Assembly: GCA_003661125.1 (NCBI GenBank)
Contig: QMVO01000087.1
Coordinates: 1 to 7,005, forward strand
Source: Methanosarcinales archaeon
Lineage (GTDB): Archaea; Halobacteriota; Syntropharchaeia; Alkanophagales; Methanospirareceae
Reading direction: 5' to 3'
Length of the DNA: 7,005 nucleotides
The position numbers and the translations under genes were made by a program. Below the pieces are notes generated by a model. The model was given only the letters and a program-made list of their open reading frames with translations. It was not told the DNA's origin and ran no database searches. Of this stretch, positions 1-5,828 are shown in pieces. Position 1 is the stretch's first letter, and the number at the start of each line of letters is the position of its first letter.

Positions 1-210
1 AGGAATATCTCAACATCTATTCAGAGTTCAATGGGGGTGATGGTAATGCAAAGTAATTTATGTGTGCATACAAAATATGAAAATATGGAGGAAATATACC
101 TTTATCCCATTTGGGAATTTTTAGAATGGGTACTTCAAGAATTGTGTGAAAATTTAGAGTCTTCAGTGATACGCTTTTTGAACTCTTTCAAGCATTTAAG
201 GAGAGAATGA
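1..210 (+). CDS. 3' end of an unrecognised gene (start outside window)
   Basis: Frame 1 is open from the first base to a TGA at 208-210, giving 69 residues of a protein that probably begins upstream. An internal ATG at 31 could instead be the start, giving 59 residues (MGVMVMQSNL...). The visible part is rich in aromatic and hydrophobic residues (YLYPIWEFLEWVLQEL), suggests amphipathic helices, and ends basic (FKHLRRE). I do not recognise a family. Its stop overlaps the next gene's ATG as ATGA. That could be translational coupling, or a -1 frameshift that split one longer HEPN-like protein, since the two pieces together read as a continuous helical protein. That the frame is real rests on its openness and the tight overlap. 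Confidence 0.5.
   Translation, partial: RNISTSIQSSMGVMVMQSNLCVHTKYENMEEIYLYPIWEFLEWVLQELCENLESSVIRFLNSFKHLRRE
198..203 (+). promoter_or_regulatory. Shine-Dalgarno-like AAGGAG before the 207 start
   Basis: AAGGAG lies inside the last codons of the upstream reading frame, only 3 bases before the ATG at 207. The spacing is short, but the motif together with the ATGA overlap fits reinitiation or coupling rather than an independent promoter. Confidence 0.4.
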
Positions 211-497
211 AGAAGAAGCTAAAAGCAAACCATTCAATTGTAAAATTGATCTTAGATTTTGAAAGTGATACAGGATTCAGGAATTTCTGTGCTCATTGGA
301 AAGAGCCTGAAACAGAGTACAGCTCTCCAGAAATTAGAGATATTGTTCAAAACTGGAAGAATATAGAAAGCAAAATTGAATGTGACAACTGCCATAAATT
401 CATAAGGTATGAAAAAGTGGATGGATACGAACATATTTCCTGCCCTTGTAGAGAACTAAATCTTAAAGCAGAGGAGTACCACGAAATTGAAGAATAA
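207..497 (+). CDS. Small HEPN-like protein with zinc-ribbon-like tail
   Basis: This 96-residue acidic protein has no family name I can give with certainty. Seen: residues 24-30 read FRNFCAH, an R25-x4-H30 motif preceded by a hydrophobic helix (IVKLILDFE, 11-19). Residues C59-x2-C62 and C79-x-C81 form two knuckles, as in a zinc ribbon. The rest is charged helix, ending in an acidic tail. Known: HEPN ribonucleases of toxin-antitoxin, abortive infection and CRISPR systems carry R-x4-6-H, often RNxxxH, near the start of their last helix. Inferred: this is the C-terminal half of a HEPN domain plus a metal-binding module. It is short for a full HEPN domain (about 110-150 residues), so the preceding frame may supply the N-terminal helices. 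The neighbouring restriction-modification wreck fits a defence role, but function is unproven. Confidence 0.55.
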   Translation: MKKKLKANHSIVKLILDFESDTGFRNFCAHWKEPETEYSSPEIRDIVQNWKNIESKIECDNCHKFIRYEKVDGYEHISCPCRELNLKAEEYHEIEE

Positions 498-563
498 AGG
501 GGGAAACATTGAGGTGAAAACACGATGACTTATTTTCGGCACGTGAGGCATAAAAGATAGGAC

Positions 564-569
564 AGGAGG
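564..569 (+). promoter_or_regulatory. AGGAGG ribosome binding site near ATG 572
   Basis: A perfect AGGAGG lies just 2 bases before ATG 572, too close for comfort. A second purine run, GAGGAGG at 641-647, has ideal 8-base spacing to an in-frame GTG at 656. The methyltransferase may therefore really start at 656 (VKSLYPPDSK...), 28 residues shorter. ATG 593 is a third candidate with no motif at normal spacing. Confidence 0.5.
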
Positions 570-571
570 AC

Positions 572-1492
572 ATGAACCTGAGAAAAATCGCAATGCAGAA
601 TGAACTAACAGGCAATAACCATCAACAGACATTGTTCGCTGAGGAGGTAACGGCGGTGAAAAGTCTTTACCCCCCTGACTCAAAACGACAAGAAATAGAA
701 GATAAATTTGAAAATCTCATACACGAAGAGTTAAAATTAGGTTACATAGTTTCATACGTAGGTAATAAAAACGTCCCCTTCCTGAGAATTTATAGATATA
801 AAGAAGCCTTTGCATTCGATTTTGTAATGGATTTTCTGAGAAGGTTTGAAGCAGATTCTGATGATTATGTGTTTGACCCCTTTTCTGGATTAGGAACAAC
901 GCTGTTCACGTCTATGATTTGCGGTATTCCCTCAGTGGGAATTGATAAATTACCCATAGCTTATTTTAGCCTTGAGTGGAATAGAAAAGATTTAGGGATT
1001 ACCAACAGAGCTTGGAAGAGAGTGATTCACAGAGGAATTAAACCCGTAAGAGTGTTTGCTCACCCTAAGGTTCTTATACAAAATCCAAAACGGATTGGCT
1101 ATTACAGAATGCTCGCTATGGTCTCACAAAAATCAATGAGCAGAGTAGGCTTGAGCATAAACAGATATGAAGGAGGAAAAGGTCAGCTTAATGATGAAAT
1201 TGCTTTGCATATCTCAAAACATGTGAATAAAATTGTCAGTATTCTGATTGAACACGATGAGAAGATAGATGACAGAGAGTTCGATTTGTGGCGAGGGATG
1301 GCTGCTGGCTCGCAAGCTCAAGGTTCATGGCAAAATACAAAGGGCGACAGGGCTGAAGTGGTTATCAAGGATTTAATTGAAAGGAGAATCCGAGAGAAGG
1401 GCTTGGTACTTGAAGAAGTATCTCATGGAAAAGGTGTAACTCTAAATTTGAAAGACGGAAGGCAATTTATATTAGGACATAGGCGTTTATAA
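572..1492 (+). pseudogene. Methyltransferase N-terminus fused to type II restriction endonuclease (decayed R-M locus)
   Basis: This 306-residue frame joins two unrelated parts. Residues ~40-132 look like the start of an amino-type DNA methyltransferase: an N-terminal helix (DKFENLIHEELKLG), then the SAM-binding motif D102-P-F-S-G-L-G-T-T110 and a following GID acidic strand (D125). The catalytic (D/S)PPY motif and the rest of the methyltransferase are missing. From about residue 135 the sequence resembles the body of a restriction endonuclease: LGITNRAWKRVIHRGIKPV (141-159), then YYRMLAMVSQKSMSRVG and QGSWQNTKGDRAEVVIKDLI. It stops at TAA 1490, just before the nuclease catalytic core. Inference: a deletion fused adjacent M and R genes in frame, removing the M C-terminus and R N-terminus. 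Neither activity is likely to survive. An XcyI-like endonuclease family is possible but uncertain. The start may be GTG 656. Confidence 0.7.
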
Positions 1493-1768
1493 AAACAACC
1501 TTATCCAAATAGCCGTAGAAATAAAAGGTGGTATTGACCTGCTGGTGTGCTTGAAAGATTTGGAGCGGCTTTAAAAAGCTTAAGGCGTGCTAAGCAAGAG
1601 AACTCAGAATCAATAACGGTATTGATTATGCAAGGAGTTTCTTTAACATCCAAAGCCAAAGAAGAAATTGAGAAGAGCAAGAGCATTATTGACTACTTTT
1701 TCACAATTGAGGATATAATAGGCAATGAAGATGTTAGAAAAGACCTTATCAAAATTCTTAAAATATGA
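1476..1768 (+). pseudogene. Catalytic core and C-terminus of the same restriction endonuclease, frame-broken
   Basis: Frame 3 from 1476 reads DIGVYKNNLIQIAVEIKGGID, a D-x13-E-x-K arrangement typical of the PD-(D/E)XK nuclease active site (D codon 1476-1478, E 1518-1520, K 1524-1526). At about 1538 the reading must step back to frame 2, giving PAGVLERFGAALKSL and then a charged helical C-terminus to TGA 1766-1768 (ending KDLIKILKI). The join needs one extra C at GACCT (CCC to CC). So the core is shifted by one indel at about 1465-1475 and restored by another at about 1538. Frame 2 carries TAA 1490 and TGA 1535 in between. Translation starting at the GTG at 1547 is technically open but would give only the tail, so I treat this as a broken part of the upstream gene. 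Sequencing errors could produce these indels but not the upstream fusion. Confidence 0.7.
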
Positions 1769-1927
1769 AAACTTCATTTCACAAGCACTTCGAGAACACC
1801 ACTTTTAACAAGCTCGCTTGAATTTTCTCGGCGTCATCATTTTATACTTCTCTAATACCCTTTACGAGGAAATTTCCACTTTGCGCTCTTCTCTGTTACA
1901 TCTTTTTTGAAACCTCTGGATGTCTGA
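1769..1927. other. Gene-free stretch between R-M remnant and transposase remnant
   Basis: I see no supported gene on either strand. It contains a weak nested inverted repeat: CGAGAA at 1791-1796 with TTCTCG at 1825-1830, enclosing CAAGC (1809-1813) and GCTTG (1816-1820). The inner arms are separated by only two bases, so only a small hairpin with a 4-base stem could form. The last bases (about 1911-1927) may already be decayed transposase, since SEPYMQ can be read in frame 3 from 1923. Confidence 0.4.
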
Positions 1928-2302
1928 GCCATACATGCAAAATTCAAGGCATTGAAGGACGGAAAAGACCCGCCAGCTTTCATGGAAGAGCGGAAGCAGA
2001 AGAAAAAATTGGGGATAGGGAAATGGCAGACTTGGTGGAGCAATTAGGTAAGTTCAAAGAAGGGCTTGGGAGACTGGTATACATGCCTCCTTTATCCAGG
2101 AATGGGGCCAACGAACAATCTCAGCGAGCAGGTTATTAGGGTGCATGTGCTTATGCGAAAAATCATAGGTACTTTCAGATCCGAGAATGGGGCTGAATAT
2201 TACCAGTATATCGCTTCAGTCTTCGCTACGTGGCGATTACAGGGAAAAGATGTCTACGATGAACTCAAAGAATTGCTCACCAATGAACTTTGTTTGAGGT
2301 AA
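1928..2302 (+). pseudogene. IS66-like transposase, 3' remnant with frame disruptions
   Basis: Only the C-terminal part of a DDE transposase is present. The clearest piece runs from about 2066 to TAA 2300-2302: DWYTCLLYPGMGPTNNLSEQ, then VIRVHVLMRKIIGTFRS and YYQYIASVFATWRLQGKDV. The PTNNLSEQ block, followed by R, RK and G-x-x-R-S, matches the end of the IS66-type catalytic domain, whose last catalytic acid is the Glu in that block. Upstream, frame 2 reads FKALKDGKDPPAFMEERKQ (1943-1999), frame 1 reads REMADLVEQLGKFKEGLG, then frame 2 resumes. A TAG at 2045-2047 lies in frame 2. So at least one compensating pair of indels is present, and the N-terminal two thirds of a full-length transposase is absent. 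No terminal inverted repeats or target duplication were found. The element is dead by itself. Confidence 0.75.
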
Positions 2303-2304
2303 GC

Positions 2305-2314
2305 TATACAAATA
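2305..2314 (+). promoter_or_regulatory. Possible TATA box for the 2331 gene
   Basis: TATACAAATA lies about 17-26 bases before ATG 2331, with no Shine-Dalgarno motif between. This fits an archaeal promoter producing a leaderless or nearly leaderless transcript, although the box is slightly close. Confidence 0.35.
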
Positions 2315-2330
2315 CAAATAATATTATGAT

Positions 2331-3290
2331 ATGAAAGCAAGGATAAGGGATTTTGTGATAACCACGCAAGATTGGATTTTTTCCGTTGTCAGTTATGACA
2401 GGGGAGAAGAGAATCTAAAATGCCTCTTGCGATATATTCCAGACGAAAGAGGAGACAGGGTCTCGGAGAGAGGGAGATACAGGAAGTTAGACTTTCAAGA
2501 ATCTTTTGAATTCCTGAGAAAACATCGTCCAGAATATGTAAAAGGCGGCGTGCATGTGATCCCAAAAGGGGATATAAAGGAAATTCTGCAACCTGAGGAT
2601 TGGCTACCGCGAATTGCCAGGGGTGAAAAGCACGTCAAAACCATTTATGAGCTTCTTGGAAAGCATATTCCAAAGAGGAAAATAGGCATCACGGGCTCCT
2701 TTTTATGTGGTCTTAATAGCGAGAAATCCGACCTCGATTTTGTCGTTTATGGACTGGAAAATTTCAATCTGGCGAGAGAGGTTATAGAAAAGGCGAGAGA
2801 GGAAGGTGCTATCCAGGATATAAAAGAAAAGGTGTGGAAGCAGATTTATAAAAAAAGGAACCCCGAGCTGAGTTTTGATGATTTTATCGCACACGAAAGG
2901 AGGAAGAAGAATAGAGGTGCAATCGGCAACTCATATTTCGATATTTTATACGTGCGTGACCAAGAAGAAATAAAGAGATTGGATAGTAGGAACTATGAAA
3001 AGGGAGAAAGAGTTGGTTATGCTAAGATAACAGCAGAAGTAAAGGAAACCTCTTTCTCCTTTGACAGTCCTGCGCTATATCAAATTGAACACCCAGAAAT
3101 AAATAAAATTCTTTCGTTCACTCATACTTATGCCGGGCAGGCGTTAGAAGGTGAATTGATAGAAGCTCGCGGCGTAATAGAGCGCACAAAACATGAGATA
3201 AGATTGGTTGTGGGCACGACGCGAGAAGCGAAAGGCGAGTGGATAAAGTCGCTCTCCTTACTCGCGAGGTTCAAATACCGGAGGGTTTGA
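2331..3290 (+). CDS. Archaeal nucleotidyltransferase-fold protein
   Basis: A 319-residue cytoplasmic protein with a polymerase-beta-type nucleotidyltransferase core. Seen: G122-S123-F-L-C-G followed by D134-L-D136-F-V-V-Y matches the GS-x(n)-DxD signature that binds nucleotide and metal. The strand YFDILYVRD (202-210) supplies a plausible third carboxylate (D204). About 115 residues precede the core, including PEDWLPRIARGEKHV. The C-terminal region contains EARGVIERTKHEIRLVVGTTREAKGEWI (279-306, quoted in parts: EARGVIERTK, then GTTREAKGEWI), which I associate with the archaeal predicted-nucleotidyltransferase group COG1665. The substrate is unknown. The ATG at 2331 is chosen because it follows a TATA-like box and opens the frame. 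The gene is intact and lies just after the transposase remnant, so it marks the return to stable chromosome. Confidence 0.8.
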   Translation: MKARIRDFVITTQDWIFSVVSYDRGEENLKCLLRYIPDERGDRVSERGRYRKLDFQESFEFLRKHRPEYVKGGVHVIPKGDIKEILQPEDWLPRIARGEKHVKTIYELLGKHIPKRKIGITGSFLCGLNSEKSDLDFVVYGLENFNLAREVIEKAREEGAIQDIKEKVWKQIYKKRNPELSFDDFIAHERRKKNRGAIGNSYFDILYVRDQEEIKRLDSRNYEKGERVGYAKITAEVKETSFSFDSPALYQIEHPEINKILSFTHTYAGQALEGELIEARGVIERTKHEIRLVVGTTREAKGEWIKSLSLLARFKYRRV

Positions 3291-3332
3291 AAAGCTGGCA
3301 AGACATTTATTTATATTTTTGTAGAGCTTTTC
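3289..3332. repeat. 8-base inverted repeat around the 3349 promoter
   Basis: GAAAAGCT at 3289-3296 and AGCTTTTC at 3325-3332 are exact reverse complements separated by 28 bases. The spacer holds the T/A-rich element TTTATTTATATTTTT, so the repeat brackets the likely TATA box of the next gene. It overlaps the stop of the upstream gene. It could be an operator, a transcript hairpin, or chance in AT-rich DNA. Confidence 0.35.
3306..3320 (+). promoter_or_regulatory. TATA box for the sulfur-carrier/proA operon
   Basis: TTTATTTATATTTTT is centred about 37 bases before ATG 3349, placing a transcription start near 3338 and a leader of about ten bases. No Shine-Dalgarno motif precedes ATG 3349. The T-rich 3' part (ATATTTTTG) could also help end the upstream transcript. 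Confidence 0.5.
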
Positions 3333-3348
3333 TTTCCATGAAAGTTTT

Positions 3349-3573
3349 ATGGAAGCCAAGGTGAGAATTGTTGGAGGAAAAGAAGAGGAGAAGAGGATAG
3401 AAGTCTTGCAAGATGATACATACGAGAACGTATTAGAGAAGCTGAATATAAACCCTGTTGAGGTACTTGTGCTTCGTGAGGGTAAGCCCGTACCAGAGGA
3501 TAAAACAGTGGCGATTAATAAAAATAAAGGAGAAATAGATATAATGATTATCCGAATTGTATCTGGAGGATGA
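3349..3573 (+). CDS. Ubiquitin-like sulfur carrier (MoaD/ThiS/SAMP type)
   Basis: A 74-residue beta-grasp protein. Seen: an opening strand (EAKVRIVGG), a second strand (KRIEVLQDDTYENVLEKLNI) leading to a helix, then the pattern VEVLVLREGKPVPEDKTVAI. It closes with IMIIRIVSGG, the C-terminal Gly-Gly that is adenylated and turned into a thiocarboxylate, or conjugated to lysines, in this superfamily. Length and ending fit ThiS, MoaD or archaeal SAMP proteins. Sequence alone does not say which of thiamine, molybdopterin, tRNA thiolation, cysteine synthesis or protein tagging it serves. Its stop (TGA 3571-3573) overlaps the ATG at 3570, so it is co-transcribed with proA. No E1-like activating enzyme is in the window; it would have to be encoded elsewhere. 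Confidence 0.8.
   Translation: MEAKVRIVGGKEEEKRIEVLQDDTYENVLEKLNINPVEVLVLREGKPVPEDKTVAINKNKGEIDIMIIRIVSGG
3565..3569 (+). promoter_or_regulatory. Shine-Dalgarno GGAGG that decides the proA start
   Basis: GGAGG at 3565-3569, within the Gly-Gly codons of the carrier gene, directly touches ATG 3570, leaving no spacer. The ATG at 3579 has a 9-base spacer, so MAYDIGTGID is the better N-terminus. Confidence 0.6.
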
Positions 3574-3578
3574 AAAAG

Positions 3579-4952
3579 ATGGCATATGATATTGGCACAG
3601 GTATAGATGTAAGCGCAAGCGTGGTGGAAAAGGCGAAGACAGCGAAAAGTGCAGCGCTTAAATTGGCTAACGCTACTGCCGGTGAGAAGAACAAAGCCTT
3701 GCTCAGAATCGCAGATTCGATTGATAAGAACCGGGAACGAATACTCGCGGCTAATAAAAAGGATGTCGAAGCCGCTACGAGCTTAACAGAGGAAGGAAAA
3801 TTATCAAAATCGCTTCTCGATCGGTTAAAATTGGACGATTCTAAAATAGAAGAGATAATAAAAAGTGTAAGAGATGTAGCGAAATTAGAAGACCCGGTTG
3901 GTAAAACACTGTCTGCAATCGAATTAGATAAAGACTTAGAGCTTTTTCAGGTCTCTTGTCCCATTGGTGTAATCGGTGCGATATTCGAATCTAGACCAGA
4001 TGTGCTGGTTCAGATTTCATCGCTCTGTCTAAAAACCGGGAATGCAGTAATGCTGAAAGGAGGCTCTGAAGCACGTAATTCAAATGAAGTTCTTTTTGAT
4101 GTAGTAAAAGAAGCATCGGTATCGACAGGAATGCCCTCGGGCTGGATTCAATTACTGGAAACTCGAGAGGATGTAAGTGAGATGTTAAAGTTGAATGAAT
4201 ATATAGACCTTTTAGTGCCCCGTGGCAGCGAAGAATTCGTGCGGTATATCCAGGAAAACACCAGTATAATGGTACTTGGGCATTCTGAGGGTGTATGTCA
4301 CGTTTATATTGATCGGGATGCCGACCTGGGTATGGCTGTGGATATATGCTACGATGCGAAGGTACAATACCCTGCGGTGTGCAATGCCGCGGAGACTTTA
4401 CTTGTGGATAACGTAATTGCAAGCGAATTTTTACCCCGGATGGTTGAACAGTATCTCAAAGCGGGGGTTGAGGTCAGGGGCTGCTCAAAAACACTGGATT
4501 TTTTAGCTAACTTTAATAAGGTGGAACAAATAAAGCCTGCATCAGAAACAGACTGGCATACCGAGTATAATGATTTGATTATTTCTATCAAGGTAGTTGA
4601 TGGCGTGGATGAAGCTATCGAACACATTAATCACTATGGGTCAGGACATACCGATGCAATCGTAACGGAGAATAAAAAAACAGCACTCAAGTTCATGCAG
4701 TTTGTTGATTCGTCCTCGGTAATGCATAACGCTTCCACACGGTTCAGTGACGGGTTCAGGTATGGCAAAGGTGCTGAAGTGGGTATAAGCACCTATAAGG
4801 TGCATGCAAGAGGTCCTGTGGGATTGGAGGGGTTAGTTATCTATAAGTATCTGTTAGTGGGTAAGGGGCATGCAGTGGCGCCGTATATAGGCCCGAATGC
4901 GAAGGAGTTCACGCATAAACCCCTACTAAAGAACTTTTCTTTTTGGAATTGA
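3579..4952 (+). CDS. proA: Gamma-glutamyl phosphate reductase
   Basis: ProA is the cytoplasmic NADPH-dependent enzyme that reduces gamma-glutamyl phosphate to glutamate semialdehyde, the second step of proline synthesis. The protein is 457 residues from the ATG at 3579, or 460 from 3570; bacterial ProA is about 417. Aldehyde dehydrogenase-fold features, numbered from 3570: CPIGVIGAIFESRPDV (130-145) and LKTGNAVMLKGGSEA (154-168) of the cofactor-binding part; the catalytic cysteine in PAVCNAAETLLV (C271); and SSVMHNASTRFSDGFRYGKGAEVGIST plus ARGPVGLEGL near the C-terminus (383-422). The C-terminal extension (GKGHAVAPYIGPNAKEFTH) accounts for part of the extra length. I chose 3579 because of the Shine-Dalgarno spacing. 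proB, glutamate 5-kinase, is not in the window. All signature residues are present, so the enzyme should be active. Confidence 0.95.
   Translation: MAYDIGTGIDVSASVVEKAKTAKSAALKLANATAGEKNKALLRIADSIDKNRERILAANKKDVEAATSLTEEGKLSKSLLDRLKLDDSKIEEIIKSVRDVAKLEDPVGKTLSAIELDKDLELFQVSCPIGVIGAIFESRPDVLVQISSLCLKTGNAVMLKGGSEARNSNEVLFDVVKEASVSTGMPSGWIQLLETREDVSEMLKLNEYIDLLVPRGSEEFVRYIQENTSIMVLGHSEGVCHVYIDRDADLGMAVDICYDAKVQYPAVCNAAETLLVDNVIASEFLPRMVEQYLKAGVEVRGCSKTLDFLANFNKVEQIKPASETDWHTEYNDLIISIKVVDGVDEAIEHINHYGSGHTDAIVTENKKTALKFMQFVDSSSVMHNASTRFSDGFRYGKGAEVGISTYKVHARGPVGLEGLVIYKYLLVGKGHAVAPYIGPNAKEFTHKPLLKNFSFWN
4926..4952. other. Convergent 27-base overlap of proA and aroE 3' ends
   Basis: The last codons of proA (KNFSFWN, stop 4950-4952) and of aroE (ending PKRKVL, stop at 4926-4928 on the minus strand) occupy the same 27 bases on opposite strands. 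Neither frame can lose its end without altering the other. Both protein ends are variable tails in their families. Confidence 0.85.
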
Positions 4953-5768
4953 ATTCAAAACATCCCTAACCGCCTTTTCCATCTCGGCTATTGGTGGCTC
5001 CTTTTTTGTCCATATCTTGAATGAAGCCGCTCCTTGATATACCAGCATCTTCACACCATCCACTACTTTTTTTACGCCTGCCTTTTTTGCCTCTTTCAGT
5101 AATTTCGTCTCCATTGGATTATACACGATATCAAACACCACGAGGTCGGGATGCATCAAGTCTGCACGCACTAATGTGGCATCCTCGTTCGGATGCATAC
5201 CGACAGAAGTAGCATTAATCAAAATATCCATATCTTTGAGCTGTTTTGTAAGTTCGGCGCCTAAACCAATAGATTTTGCATTATGGAGAATAGAAGTCAA
5301 CTGAGCCGCTCTTTCCTTCGTGCGGTTTGCGATTGTCACTTTTGCGCCTTCGGCATCGAGATAAAATGAAATAGCTCTTGCAGCACCGCCTGCACCGAGA
5401 ATTAACACCTTTTTGCCTTTTATTTCATCCACCACCTCTTTCAACGCCTGCATAGATCCTATCCCATCGGTATTATAGCCGACAGGCGTACCGCTGCCGA
5501 AGTCAATGGTATTTATGGCACCTATTTTCTTCGCCTCTTCTTCTGCATTCACGAAAAATAGCGCTTTTTCTTTCAGTGGGATGGTAACGTTGAGACCTGC
5601 GATCCCTAGACTTTTTGCACCTCGTATCGCATCTTTAAGTTCGCCTTTTGAAACTCTAAATGCAAGATAGAGGGCATCCAGTCCGAGTTTCTCAAAAGCA
5701 GCGTTATGCATAACAGGAGAAAGACTGTGTGCTACCGGGTCGCCGATAATACCGTATATTCTTTTCAT
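4926..5768 (-). CDS. aroE: Shikimate dehydrogenase
   Basis: AroE reduces 3-dehydroshikimate to shikimate with NADPH in the cytoplasm, the fourth step of the shikimate pathway to aromatic amino acids. The protein has 280 residues, the usual length. Substrate-binding domain: HSLSP (14-18), NVTIPLKEK (60-68, catalytic K66), GAINT (83-87) and GYNTDG (97-102, catalytic D101). Nucleotide domain: GAGGAARA (125-132) dinucleotide loop and NRT (148-150), which favours NADPH, then NATSVGM (185-191), DIVYNP (213-218) and YQGAASF (244-250, Q245 binding substrate). All key residues are present. The start at 5768 is the natural MKRIYGIIGDP opening and has no Shine-Dalgarno motif, so a leaderless transcript is likely. 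It is convergent with proA and divergent from the endonuclease III-like gene. Confidence 0.97.
   Translation of the reverse strand: MKRIYGIIGDPVAHSLSPVMHNAAFEKLGLDALYLAFRVSKGELKDAIRGAKSLGIAGLNVTIPLKEKALFFVNAEEEAKKIGAINTIDFGSGTPVGYNTDGIGSMQALKEVVDEIKGKKVLILGAGGAARAISFYLDAEGAKVTIANRTKERAAQLTSILHNAKSIGLGAELTKQLKDMDILINATSVGMHPNEDATLVRADLMHPDLVVFDIVYNPMETKLLKEAKKAGVKKVVDGVKMLVYQGAASFKIWTKKEPPIAEMEKAVRDVLNSIPKRKVL
4935..4944 (+). terminator. Oligo-T tract at the end of proA
   Basis: TTTTCTTTTT on the plus strand lies within the last codons of proA. T-rich tracts are sufficient for archaeal termination, so the proA operon may stop here, before or just inside aroE. No hairpin was seen, and termination this close to the stop codon is inferred only from the tract. 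Confidence 0.35.
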
Positions 5769-5794
5769 GATATTATATAATCTTGACTTTCGCC

Positions 5795-5808
5795 TAATAT
5801 AACATAAC
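5795..5808. promoter_or_regulatory. Shared AT-rich core of two divergent promoters
   Basis: TAATATAACATAAC lies in the 60-base gap between the starts at 5768 (minus) and 5829 (plus). Its centre is about 28 bases before the plus ATG and about 33 before the minus ATG. On the minus strand it reads TTATGTTATATTA. Both distances suit an archaeal TATA box with a leaderless transcript, so one element may serve both directions. A second candidate, TATTATATAA at 5771-5780, lies next to the aroE start and could serve only the plus gene, with a ~25-base leader. Confidence 0.45.
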
Positions 5809-5828
5809 TAAAAAAGATATGAATAACT

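Noticed and set aside
498..571. Short frame MTYFRHVRHKR at 524 as a leader peptide
   Set aside because: Eleven codons with no ribosome binding site and no regulatory hairpin or codon pattern; chance is the simplest explanation.
1547..1768. A free-standing 73-residue gene starting at GTG 1547
   Set aside because: Its sequence continues smoothly from the nuclease catalytic core just upstream once one base is restored, and no ribosome binding site precedes it. It is the tail of the broken endonuclease.
1791..1830. Nested inverted repeat as a terminator or IS end
   Set aside because: The inner stem would have a two-base loop, the outer arms are only six bases with unequal spacing, and no matching terminal repeat is found on the other side of the transposase remnant.
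1852..2043. Minus-strand 63-residue frame in the transposase region
   Set aside because: No motif or ribosome binding site, and it is antisense to recognisable transposase sequence.
2045..2047. UAG read as pyrrolysine within the transposase remnant
   Set aside because: Frame 2 is open on both sides of the TAG, and some methanogen relatives decode UAG. However, frame 1 around it gives a better transposase-like sequence (MADLVEQLGKFKEGL), so a compensated frameshift explains it better.
3991..4422. 143-residue minus-strand frame within proA
   Set aside because: It lies wholly opposite a well-supported proA catalytic region, has no recognisable motif, and is rich in His, Pro and Ser as expected for an antisense shadow.
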